A DNA stretch of 64,000 bases, taken from the NCBI GenBank assembly GCA_963930775.1, contig OZ005695.1, positions 6,448,001 to 6,512,000 of the forward strand, written 5' to 3'. A model generated the notes under the pieces. It saw only the letters and a list, made by a program, of their open reading frames with translations. It made no database searches and was not told the origin of the DNA. The position numbers were made by a program, and so were the translations under genes. This document shows positions 12,001-22,600 of this stretch, in pieces. The first letter of the stretch is position 1. Every line of letters begins with the position of its first letter. This stretch comes from Cliona cf. orientalis. Its lineage: Eukaryota; Porifera; Demospongiae; Clionaida; Clionaidae.

Positions 12001-13454
12001 GCATGTGTATATTACATATACATGCAGGGAGCCATACCATGGAAGCTTAAAAGCAGCATATGAACCATTTAATGAGTCACCTAAAGTGAGATAGTTATTG
12101 TGTATGTATGTCCTGCACATACATGTACTTACATATATTTATTTACATGTATGTACTTTTTGTAGGCTATTCAGCGTCGTCCTGTTATGCGTACTAGGTC
12201 TGCTCCAGTGAGGGGGCACCCCTCTGCTGCTGGCCATGTTGACGTTAACCAAAGTTTACCTGGCAGGATGGAGGGGCTAGCTATTCAAAATCGCAAGGAA
12301 CCGCAGCACATAAGAGAGAACATAAACGATGGCTCTACCGATGTTGATGCAAAGAGCATAAAGCGGTTTCAAAATCTTGTGAATAATCAGGAGTTAGACA
12401 GCTCTGCTATTACTGTAGCAAGTCAACAACATAGCCTTGTACCCAGACTTAAGGCTAGCCAACAGCAATATTTTAGTGTGTTCAACTTTCTCTGTGTATA
12501 TCATTTGCTGGTTAATGGAATTTTATTTCCACTGCAGTGCTTCCTGAGCGTCGTGAAGAAGTTGCTGACATTACTTCCACTACAAAGCTTTCTGAGTGTC
12601 TACTGTGTGATGAAAAAGCTGCTGACATCCAAGTCCTGCCTTGCAAGCATGTGGTGTACTGCCACCCATGTAAGGAATCAGTCAGAGCCATCAAGAAGTG
12701 TCTGGAGTGCAGAGTGAGTTTTGATGCTAAGAAAATTAATAATTATTAATCTCTCCCATCTTTGATCTCTCTCTCCCCCTCCCTCTCTTCTCTTCCTCCC
12801 TCTATCTTTCTCTCTATATAAATATCATATCCTGTCTTCCTCCCTCCACAGAAACCAGCTTCTGACTTCTTATCAGTCTGTGTATTGTGCCAGCAGAATA
12901 AGCCGGTAACTGCTCGAACTCCATGTCAGCATAGATACTGTTCCAGTGAGTTTCATAAGCATTGTTAATCAGATTTGAGGCTCATATCATCCAAATATTA
13001 TGAATATTATAAGTCCATAGGCATTTTGCATGACTGATATACATAGATACATTGACCCCATGGACCCCGTTTGTGTCAATGCAAGACTTAGGTATCCAGA
13101 TAAAAGGAGGTGTTACTATGGTTTGCACCTGTATGGCAAATTAATGTATTGGTATAGGCCAAAACAGCATCACAGTGTACCACAGTCAGCATCAAAATTC
13201 ATTATGGTCACACCTTGTATTGCTTGCCCACTGCTGATTCAGCAAAGTTGATCAGACCTTCCTTTTTTGTGAAGGGCTGACCGTGAGACCACATTTCAGG
13301 GATAGTTTTGTACAATTCCTTATGTAGCTATGACCATAGCAGTGTCCTGGGTAATTTTAATGCAGTGAGAAATATTTTTTGTCATGCAGATTGCAATGCT
13401 GGACTTGACCATTGCAGTGCCTGCAAACAGTTTGCTGAGAGACAAGATTCATAG
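1..13454 (+). CDS. Mind bomb-like E3 ubiquitin ligase, paralog 1 (5' end cut by window edge)
   Basis: The predicted role is a RING E3 ubiquitin ligase of the Mind bomb type, the family that ubiquitinates Notch ligands. Exons: <1-99, 175-233, 441-512, 585-651, 2545-2672, 3284-3391, 6551-6661, 6790-6928, 7293-7432, 7635-7742, 9075-9115, 9201-9360, 9478-9629, 9860-9986, 10304-10513, 11523-11701, 12028-12085, 12166-12475, 12538-12713, 12852-12945, 13390-13454. All phases agree and give 866 residues plus stop. Order: MIB/HERC2 domain (aa 1-99, [17 protein letters not shown]), two MIB/SH3 repeats (about 100-261; [10 protein letters not shown] in the second), about eight ankyrin repeats (262-650), a linker, then two C3HC4 RINGs (about 770-815 and 822-860). 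Two RINGs resembles MIB2 more than MIB1. A first MIB/HERC2-ZZ block is expected upstream; alternatively base 1 is the second base of an ATG. The 12475 donor is the least certain junction. Confidence 0.9.
677..992. repeat. MITE with CCATATGGCGGGTAATTTTC termini
   Basis: The ends are inverted copies of a sequence reading accNtatggcgggtaat. This family recurs at 7771-8217 and, decayed, at 50080-50526. It lies in the long intron after exon 4 of the first MIB-like gene and has no coding capacity. Confidence 0.7.
1023..1405. repeat. MITE with TACCGTAGAAACTG termini and internal short repeats
   Basis: TACCGTAGAAACTG at the left is matched by CAGTTTCTACGGTA at the right. The interior carries repeated words of the type atgcgcttaac. 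It shares the outermost TACCGTA with elements at 10887, 15070 and 19623. Confidence 0.75.
1406..2544. other. Intron sequence, no gene recognised
   Basis: AT-rich remainder of the intron between exons 4 and 5 of the first MIB-like gene. It contains a TACATGTA cluster near 1515-1532. No conserved open frame or structured element was recognised. Confidence 0.5.
2840..2940 (-). other. Possible retroelement tail with hammerhead-like core words
   Basis: Read on the minus strand this stretch has CTGAGGA, a GACTAG/CTAGTC hairpin and then GAAAC, in the order of a hammerhead ribozyme core (CUGANGA, stem II, GAAA). A second hairpin (CTCAG/CTGAG) competes with the core. Similar words occur at ends of Penelope-like retroelements. 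No reverse transcriptase is nearby, so this is only a weak relic call. Confidence 0.25.
3478..3895 (+). repeat. Dispersed non-coding repeat family A, copy 1
   Basis: Starts with a GC-rich hairpin block (CCCGCGCGCATGCGCAAGGGG, read as start cccgcgcgca then tgcgcaagggg) followed by taaagcaatcggtttgtc. It ends in gcggggtatgtgctctacagagatctagtt. Related copies lie at 16173-17366, 45755-46146, 46911-47262, 48013-49016 and 50611-51329, with a fragment near 15010-15054. Confidence 0.75.
4884..5084. repeat. Near-perfect 74-bp inverted repeat enclosing a tRNA-like sequence
   Basis: Arm 4884-4957 and the reverse complement of arm 5011-5084 differ at about three of 74 positions. The 53-nt loop completes a tRNA-like cloverleaf. 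Both arms carry a T-arm/B-box word (ggttcgattcc on the minus strand, ggtttgattcc on the plus strand). It lies in intron 6 of the first MIB-like gene. Confidence 0.85.
4931..5002 (-). ncRNA. tRNA-like sequence (tRNA pseudogene or tRNA-derived SINE head)
   Basis: On the minus strand a D-arm (GCTCAGTGGTTAGAGC), an anticodon arm (CTGGC/GCCAG around GGCTCAA) and a T-arm (CTGGGTTCGATTCCCGG) follow in order. The acceptor stem pairs imperfectly, with one T-T mismatch and two wobbles. The nominal anticodon would be CTC, but the invariant T33 is replaced by G. These defects and the surrounding inverted repeat argue for a tRNA-derived mobile sequence rather than a working tRNA. Confidence 0.45.
5142..5576 (-). 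CDS. Uncharacterised 144-residue open frame nested antisense in a MIB-like intron
   Basis: The frame runs antisense within intron 6 of the first MIB-like gene. I do not recognise the family. The C-terminal two thirds are rich in aromatic residues and glycine ([38 protein letters not shown]), a spacing typical of small secreted beta-rich domains. The first 45 residues contain a hydrophobic stretch. A splice acceptor (ATTTTACTTTAG on the minus strand, near 5479) lies inside the frame, so the real exon may begin there with an unseen upstream exon. It may be a terminal exon, a pseudogene or a chance frame. Confidence 0.35.
   Translation of the reverse strand: MDPCEQLAVTCNTALTVTLLVLRILHYSASFYFSVLVPMPISSDVKEVHRIHMQDENRNGAVIYPKTFMLATGPYGSRGKYVASSQYFNSYPVYTGPNGSTYWKIYYRSGGAFAGHWVLNGNVHEDAHGTVAYMYFDNLFLPKI
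5790..6015 (+). repeat. Dispersed repeat B, copy 1 (inverted relative to 8326-8595)
   Basis: Shares a tatatatagc core, a cagagaaagtag word, ctccatcgaggccctgaat and tacctcatagattacctaat with the reverse complement of 8326-8595. Both copies lie in introns of the first MIB-like gene. Confidence 0.7.
6408..6457. repeat. Short CATCACTTTCAT tandem repeat
   Basis: Imperfect repeats of catcactttcat in the intron just upstream of exon 7 of the first MIB-like gene. Confidence 0.5.
7771..8217. repeat. MITE with TATGGCGGGTAATTTTCG termini
   Basis: Left end tgtatggtgggtaattttcg, right end cgaaaattacccgccatatgg, with cacgaaaa/ttttcgtg words inside. It begins only about 30 bp after the donor of exon 10 of the first MIB-like gene. 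Same family as 677-992. Confidence 0.75.
8326..8595 (-). repeat. Dispersed repeat B, copy 2
   Basis: Reverse-complement relative of 5790-6015, sharing the tatatatagc core and the attcagggcctcgatggagcc word. Confidence 0.7.
10887..11424. repeat. MITE with TACCGTATCCTCCCGAAAAT termini
   Basis: The right end is the inverse, ending in gggaggatacggta. Subterminal gaaaataagccccc blocks are repeated and inverted inside, and an alternating cgcgcg/acgtacgt tract follows. A longer relative in the opposite orientation lies at 15070-15693. Open frames within are formed by the repeat and are not genes. Confidence 0.8.
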
Positions 13455-13695
13455 CAATAATAATTAGAAAACTATAACTGTATTATTTTGTTGTGTCGAC
13501 CTGAATTGAAAGATTTGAAAGTTATAATTACCAGCAACATATTATATTGGAGAGGGAAAGGTGTATGTACAATCATTTCTCATTGGACTAGGGCTAGCTA
13601 GGTCATGTAAAGTGCATGTTACCCACCCACGCAGATGCGCGGGACTTTCCCAGGGAGTTCCCCTGAAACACAGCTACCGGGTATGCATAATCGGA
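13455..13695. other. Short intergenic gap between the two MIB-like genes
   Basis: Only about 240 bp separate the stop of the first MIB-like gene from the start codon of the second, so the downstream promoter must be very compact or the genes may be transcribed through. The upstream in-frame ATG at 13561 could add 45 residues, but these show no MIB/HERC2 similarity. No AATAAA was seen here. Confidence 0.5.
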
Positions 13696-16600
13696 ATGAT
13701 GGACGTTCAAGTTGGTCTTCGTGTTGTTCGTGGTCCTGACTGGGAGTGGGGTGATCAGGATGGAGGAGAGGGTCATGTTGGGACAGTGGTGGAGGTAGGA
13801 GAGCCACCAGTCAGTGATGGAGGTAGAGCAGTCGTCGTCCAGTGGGACTGTGGCGAGAGGTGCAAGTACAGGTGTGGACTGGAGGGAAAGTACGATCTCA
13901 GAGTGTTGGACAGTGCCTCTAAAGGTAAGCAACTAACGAATAAATTATTGCTGGTGGGACAATCATTTGCATGTGAGCCTTCTAGCAAGGCATGGGTCAG
14001 ATTTTGGTGATACAGCCTTGGCCTTAGCTGAGCTTAGGCCACTTCACTTGGGCCCGACCGACCCTACGTTTGGAGAAAACTTATGTTTATAGTTTTGAGA
14101 TCAGAGATCGAGCATGCGTTTTTCAATTATTGACCTAGGACACGCCCAGCTGATTGAATTTACAAGCCGACCTACCGATCCTATCCTGAGTAAAGGCCAG
14201 GCCGAGAAACAGAGTATTAAATTGAAGTGCCCTTACCTTATGCTATGCAAATATACAATTATGTGCATTGACTGATTGATCATGGGCGCAATTCAGGATC
14301 ACAGCATCTGTGGAAGGTGCACAAACACAATGTCCTATCAAGTTTAATATCAATGTAATACATGTATCTTCAACTGAGTCACTGTCTGTGTAAACTGCTA
14401 CAATGTTTACACATCTTTTTTCAACATTATGTATACGCTATTCATTTTGGACTCTTCACTTGGAAGTGTGTTAAAATTATACTTGTAGGTATTGATTTTG
14501 GTCCTTACTCCATTTGCCATGGCTGTATGAAGGAGAATATCAAGGGATTTGGCTGGAAATGTACCCGCTGTGTCCACTATACACTCTGCTCTTCATGTTA
14601 TTTCTCTGGAAAGCATATCCTTGATCATCGATTTGCTCGTTTTGATAATATCAATTCAAGGTCAGTTTGTCTTGCACTGTGCACATTATACAATTTCATT
14701 ATAGCACACTACTTTGTAGTTTTGGAGCCATGTGCGTGCAATAAGGTCCACATACTTGTATTGTACCGTTATGATATGTTGACCATTACCTGCATTAAGC
14801 TTGAGCATGCATGCCATAATAAAAAATATAATAATGGTAACTTAGGTGTGGTCAATATGCATCGACAAACAAAAGTAGCTATAGTGTTTGTGGTCCCAAT
14901 TAAACCCTAAATTTGTCCATTTTCGCCACATTATAGCACCACCCACTTACTATAGTGCCTTAGATATTGAGATCTGGTGATTCTGTGTGGGAATCGATGA
15001 TAATGATAGAATGGATTACTTTACCCCTTGCATATGCACATGGGGTAATAATAGAGCCATGTATAGTATTACCGTATCCTCCCGAAAATAAGCCCCCCCT
15101 TTTTCAGCAGTAGACATGCCCTAGACTGGGGAGGGGGCTTATTTTCGAATATGCACTTTCCCTCGAATATAAGCCCCCCTCTGTGAAAGCAACAACGATC
15201 ACGATCCATTTGCAGTAGCCGTGTGGAAGGACGACACCATCGTTGGTCACGTACCGCGGGAAATATCCAGAGTTTTTCTTCAAAAGAGTGACAGAGAGAT
15301 GATCTGCATGCTAAGTAGACAGCAACAGACGACGATCGGCGGTGGGGAAAGGACTTGTTCCGTGTGTGTATGTCTTCAGAGGAAAGCAAAAGCATCTTGA
15401 CTGGCTCATAAGTGTCTTCGCCAAGCTAGAAGTGCCATCATAACAGAGTGACTTCAAAACCGGCTTTTCTAAAAACCATCACCATACAAAAGATTCCTCT
15501 TTGTACTTGTAGTCAATTGAAGGGCGGGGTTACGTACGTACGCGCTCGCGCGCGCGTACATACGTACGTGTGCAGTCTACTTGGTGGGAGGGGGGCTTAT
15601 AATCGAGGCAAACATACCTATGCAAGAACTTGAGGGTCAAAGAGGGGAGGGGGCTTATTTTCGAAGGGGGCTTATTTTCGGGAGGATATGGTATATAGAT
15701 TTGTATGTTGTCGTGATGACATGGTAATTTGACCGGATTTGAAAAATGGGTCCGCTTCACACAAATAAACTATCACCACACAGAAAATACATAAGCCTCA
15801 GGTTTCTGGTTTGGTTAACCAATATGGGCGGGATTGTACGTGTCAACTGAACTTTGAATTCCGAAATTTTAAAACTAAAAACAAAGTGTCCTATAAACAA
15901 GCCTATTGTGGCTATGTGACTGGCTTTTGCTACCTCTTAAGGCTTTATTGACAACTACATAGTCAAATTAAACACTGTAGTAGCATCTAAAAGCTTAGAT
16001 ACCTTACCTCGATTTTGGCTGCTGTCTTCAAGTTGGCTGTTTGATGCCATTTGACGTCAGTCGCCTGTAGACTACAGTGGGCAGGGCATGAAGGTTACAA
16101 GTCTTAACTGATTATTGAAGAATACTACTAGCTCATAGCTACCACAGTTTGGACTTTCAAGAAATGAATTATTACCCCGCGCGCATGCGCAAGGGGTAAA
16201 GCAATTGGTTTGTCGTTATTGTCGTTGTCGTCGTTGGCACGAAAATTGTCGCATATTATGCTAATGCGATTGCGCATGTGTTGGAAAGGGTCGTCAAGTC
16301 ACAAAACAGCTCTGCTGCAGAGTATGGAGGGGCAGAGTACTATACTACAGTGGTTACAGAGCGCGTGGGATATGTGTACGGTGGCCCTGGAGGTCACGCG
16401 TCACGCCAGTGGCTATCACGTATCACTCCAGTATCCTCTCCTCCTACCGTCGTCACGTCACCGCCGTCCGTAACGCTGATGTCCGTACAGTTCAGTCTCC
16501 GTACCGTCGCCATTCCAGTATACATGTTAATAACACGACCATGTACCAGTCCTAGCCAGGGGTGTGATTATCGACGCTGATCGCCACACCCCCATGGCTC

Positions 16601-19600
16601 AGTAGGGTACGATACGCGCGTAGCCCGAAGAAGCAGAGTGTAGCCTCGTCCCTGTTCTTGAGTATATTGATACCTCAGCGTGTTGTTGCTAGATATAATT
16701 ATTATCTATATTGATAGTCAAGATATATAGTACATACGGTTTTTCGCCATACTTTAAATGTGGCATCATAGAAGTTTCCAGGGTGACTGTTCTAAGAATC
16801 TTGGGATATAGTCTATAGGGTCAAAAACGTAACAAGATGACGGAGTGTGTGAATTACACGGTGGTATATACATCCGTGCTATCATGTATCATTGGTACTG
16901 ATGGTACTATCAGTTCAATAAACTCATTATCATGGCAACTTCTGGATCATCCCTTGAGAGAACAAATTATAACACACTGAGGTATCTATCATTGACAATA
17001 AGAACACAGCAACAGATCAAGGGTCACATACTTGATTTTATCATAGTACGTAAAATAATTTTATTTGTTGATCGTAGCTACGCTCACATCGCACCCTCGG
17101 AGGAGGGGGTGTGGCGGTGAACACTTGATAGCCACACCCTTAGGACTGATCGTAGAACGGCGATGGTACGGAGACTGAACTGTACGGACATCAGCATTAC
17201 GGACTAGAATGACGACGGTACGGAGACTGAACTGTACGGACATCAGCGTTACGGACGGCGGTGACATGACGACGGTAGGAGGAGAGGATACTGGAGTGAT
17301 ACGTGATAGCCACTGGCGTGACGCGTGACCTCCAGAGCCACCGTATATGTGCTCTACAGAGCTCTAAATGTGTGAAGTGGGCCCTTAATTTTGGTTTTGT
17401 CCAGAACGATCACATAAATTAACAGTGTAATCAATCTTGAGTGCAAACTTATTATATACACTTGTTATAAAATTTAGGAGTTTGGTTCCTCCACGAAGCA
17501 AATCAAGGAGTGTGATGGCTAGGGGAATGTTTTCAGGTGCCAGAATTGAACAAGAACCAAACTGGGAGCTCAGTGGTAAGTATAGGTACATATCAGGATC
17601 AGATTTATATATATGGGTTATTATATCAGGTAAGGATAAGAACACTGTGAGAGAAGTTCTCGATAGTGATTCTGTAAGTAGATTTAAAGGTGCTCTGAAA
17701 TGAAAATCATTACGTAATCGAACAACGCATGGCGCATGCACGGCACGTTGCTTATTATCGAAGTGTAAGAGTACAAGGCCAGCTCCTGGGCGCCTGCCAC
17801 CCCTCTTGATGTCGACGACATGCAGCAGGATTGTGAACAATCTCTTCTATCTTTTACCTCCTCATAAATTGATTAATTGCTCGTGTCGCACGTCTTTCCT
17901 CTCGAACACAAGCACGAACGCGCGAAAATATCGCTTGGTTACACCTTCGCGATGACATTGGATTGACCAATCAGGTTTGAGTTTTGAAAACTGGGTCAGG
18001 AATTCAAAAATGTAGGCAGGCAGTTCGACTTCTGTTTCAGAGCACCTTTAATTATCAGAATCAATTTTGTGAATGTTTATTATGACCTTGTATATTGAAG
18101 AATACTGTTAGTGTGAAATTGGAGAAAACAAAAGACACTCCAGAGTGTACTGTTGTAAATGCTAAAGAAAAGGTATACATTTTCATTTTGTATAACATTT
18201 TGAAGTACGTGAGGTGTCTGTGATGTACAGCATTTGGTTCCCACTTCTGGAGGCAACTACTATCCAGACCACCTTCTTGTTTTAGGTAAGGCCACATGGA
18301 ATAAATCATGATTATTTTTTGTTTGAACTAACAAAATAGTAGGGTGGGTTGATCAGGCCGATGATAGTTTGACAAAAGAATTTTAATTGTAAGTGTCAGT
18401 GAACTTGTAGTGTTCCAGCTGTCTAGAGGCTTGTGCTGTGTGGTAGTTTAAAAATACTTTTTAGGACAGCCCTCTTAAAGATCTGAGTCGGTATAATTAT
18501 ATGCCTGTAGTAAACTCAGCTATTAAAAGCTTTAAATTTAACAGTCGGTCAGATTAGTTCGAACAAATGTTTAATTCTGAGTGACCTAAGAGTTATTCTT
18601 TTGTTATTAATGTGCACATCTGGTATAGGGGAATGTTACTTGCATACTTTGTGTCTAATATTGAAGGTGCCCCATACTCCCCACCGAAGGAAAGTGAAAT
18701 CATGGCTGGTGATCTCATTCAGGTGGAGTTGGATGTTGACATATTCAAGATGATGCAGAACGAAGAGCATGGTGGATGGAATGACAGAATGAAAATGGTA
18801 CGTAATTTGTAATATCAATGATATAATTATGTATGTGGACCATAATCATTTATCCCTGTGTCCATGATAGTTTGTTGGTCGTCTTGGGAGAGTTGATCAC
18901 CTTAATGACCAGGGGAACTTGGTCGTTTCTTATCATGGTGAGCTCAAGCACTGGGTGCTCAATCCTGATGCTGTTGTGAAGGTATGATAAATAAAATAAA
19001 TTTGTGGTGTGAGCTAGTTTACTATTGTTGTAGTGTCATGAAAAAGGCCCATGGGCAGTGCACCTTATAATACCTTGGGCTCAAAGTGCGAGTGGGCCTA
19101 TATCCCAGTTATTCTTTTTTGTGTACTACAGACTGATGCAAAACTGTATTAAGCACATTGTATAATAGGGAAATACATAGCATTGTGGGGCGAGCCTGAG
19201 CGACGGTGAGCGTGCAACAGTGATTTACGTTGCGCCATGCCGAACTATAAACTATGGGCTGCAGGATGCACAATCGTAGCCTCTCTTCTGCCAACTCTGT
19301 GGCTAACTCTGTCTCTTACTCTTGGCCGCTGTTGAGCTGAGGCTCCGATTGATGATGAACTCTGTCTCGCTCTTGCCTCCTACCCTCTGGAGCCTCAGTT
19401 TTTGCTGGTTTATGCTTTTGCTCAGCGTTTATAGTGATAGCCTAGCACACATGAATGTAAATTTGCAAGTCGCTGAATTAGAGTGGCATATATACAGAAT
19501 GATGGATGTTGGGCGTGGCATAACTAAGGACTGACATACCATATATAGATCTCATTCATGCAGTTCATTTCTGTTTATGTGGGGCTCACTCAGACTCACC

Positions 19601-22600
19601 CCAATTATATATTATAGTATAATACCGTATTCGCTCAATCAGACGCCGCTCTCAATTAGTGGCCACTCTCGAATAGTCGCCGCACCTCTGGAAGTGATAA
19701 ACGAAATAGTCGCCGCTCTCGAATAGTAGCCACGCCACGCCTACTATTCGAGAAGCACGTTAGCACATGAACATGTCTTACAACTCGTTCTCGATGGCAG
19801 GTACAAGAAGAGTATTTAGTAGTCTTCTAGCTAACTTTCATCTACATCAGCAAAGGGCCAGAATCTCTTAGTTTAGTGGTATCGATCGATCATTTCTCTA
19901 TGGATTGCCTCTCTGGCAGCTATTAGTAACTGGTATTAATAAACGCCACACCAACTCGACAGTGAAATAAATAGTAGCTGAGGCATCTGATGGAGTGAAT
20001 ACGGTAATACACGAGTGAGCACTGTGCAGAATTGTAATTTGCAGCTTGTAGTGTATGGAAATTAGTCATATCATGTCCTCATGGCTTGCTAGGCAGTGGA
20101 AAATCCCTGTTTACAATGCTTGTGCTAGATACGTGCTCTTTCAGAGAACCTTAGCAGGAAATTGAGGCCAAGCTGAGGGGCCCTCTGACTATGGTGCATG
20201 TCCTTGCAGGTGGATGTTCCAGACATAGGCCCAGAGGAAGTAGTGAGGGTGCTGGATGATGCTGAGAAGGTAATGCGTCTACAGCTAAGTGCTGGAATTG
20301 ATTGGAAGGAGGACACATATGATGTAAGGAGTACAGAAATTTTTGAAGTAATCCGTACTTAATTTATAAAATTTAATGTAATAACATTAGTGCCTGGGTA
20401 AACTTGGAAGAATGAAAGCATCGGATAGCTCAGGGATTTTGACTATCATAATTGGCCATAAAGAGTACGTACTGAGTCCACTGTGTGTGCAAGAGGAGCC
20501 AGATGAGCTAATAAATAGTAAGACAAATAAATATTAGAGATTAAACATTCACCAACAATTATAAATTTTACATCATTAGAAGTGAATGCTAATCCTGACT
20601 TGGTATTGAAAGTGCACTCCCTTCTTGCTGAGAGCAACCCTGCTGTGTTGGCCTATGCTGCCCAGCTTGGGGATCAACATGTCATCAAAGAGTACTTGAA
20701 GAATTTTGCTAATGAGGTATTTATCGTAATATTATAGCTGGAAATTATTGCTACAAAAATTTTACCAAAACCAGCTGCATGTACCTTTATATTACAAATT
20801 TTAAAATGCAGAAACATAACCATAATATCAACTATGTACCACTGCGCTTATTCAAATAGAACTCTAGTTTGTAATAATTTTAACTTCATGCGATCTTCTG
20901 GTAAAGGTCGTCACACCCTACATTAAGATATATTACAAAAGTCCTACAACGTGAATTTTCCGGAGATCTTGTGTTTTATTAGCACAAACATGGTGTTCAT
21001 TAACACAGAACAAAACCTTCTCTGATAAAAATTTCGACAATGAGTGATTGGTGAATTTTTTTCCTGGCAAATATTTCATGCATAAAATTCATGTGTTACA
21101 AGTATACTATGGGCAGGAAAAGTGTTGATTCCACATGGGACTAGATATATAGGATTGGGCTTGTGTCCTATTCATGAACACTCAGTGCAACCCATGGTAC
21201 AAGTAATCATTATTGCAATATCTTTGCAGGTGAATAGTAAAGTTGATGGGAAGGCTCCCATTCACTGGGCTATACAAACCAATAACATTGATGCTCTCAA
21301 GTGCCTACTGGAACACCATGCTGATGTTAACATACTTGTGAGTGTTGATGCTTGTGTAAAATTAATTAATGTAATTAGCAGCCTACTTGCAATTGTAAAC
21401 AGGATGAATTTTTCCAAACTCCTCTTCATTACTGCATAGTGTATTCATCATTCAGGTAGGTATTTGAGTATGTACTCATCCATATCTGTATATGTATGAG
21501 TATTATGACTGTAGGTGTGATTATATGAGTGAGAGAGTGTGTATCTAATTTTGCATAGTATATTATTGCTAACATTGTGACTGTCAGGGTGTCTGACAAG
21601 GTGGCTCAGCTTCTTCTTGATGCTGGGGCAGACCCTAATTTGAAGGGTATGGATGGGTCGACACCTGTTCTCAAAGCGGTTGCTCTAAGAGACATTAAAA
21701 CACTGAAGGTTTTGGTGACCCACCCTAAAACGGACTTAAATAAAGAGGTATTAGAAATGATAATCTGATATTGAATAATTCTTTCAATGTATTCTTTAGG
21801 ATGAAGATGGTGAAACTCCTTTACACAATGCAGTCCTCCGTAGACAAGAGACACCTGTTAAGCTGCTTTTAGATGCAGGGGCTGACCCTAATCGTCTCAA
21901 CCAGAAAATGTTTACTCCACTACATTTGGCATGCAGTGTAGGGAATGTTGGGTGAGCACAATCATCAGTAATACATGTACATGTATGACAATTATACCAC
22001 TGAACAAGTACAGGGGCGGTGCTGCCGGTCCGGCTGGTCCGGTTTTGGCCGGACCACTTTTTGGCAGGATAATTTATTCGTAGATATTTCGCGCATGCGG
22101 GCTGCTTGTGTACATTTTCGAATGCAGGCGCTGTACTGGTTTGCACTCACACGCAATAGCTCAGTTAGAGACAAAGAACTGATTTTAATACCCAGGTACA
22201 GAGATATTTATATGCACATAGAATTCCAAATACGCGAACACAAAGTAATATCTAAGTACACACAAAACCACATAATATAGGATGATTGCACAAATCAATA
22301 ATACATAATACACATAAAATACATACCACTACATCTCCCTCTTTAAGTCCAGTTCTGTTCAAGTCTCACAGGTGGTTTTGACACTCTGCCACTTCTAGTC
22401 TTTCGAGTTCCATTCTCAGTAGGGGCAGTGTCAGGTTCTCCATTGTTGTTTAGCACCTGTTCTTGGCTTTCTCTTTCCGTGTTCTGTTCCTCAGTACTAT
22501 CAGATTCTTGAGGATCTGGCAAGACAATGAGATCACGTCTATTTCTACGAATAGTTCCATTTTCGACTCGTACATTGTAAGATCTTGGATTGGACTGTTC

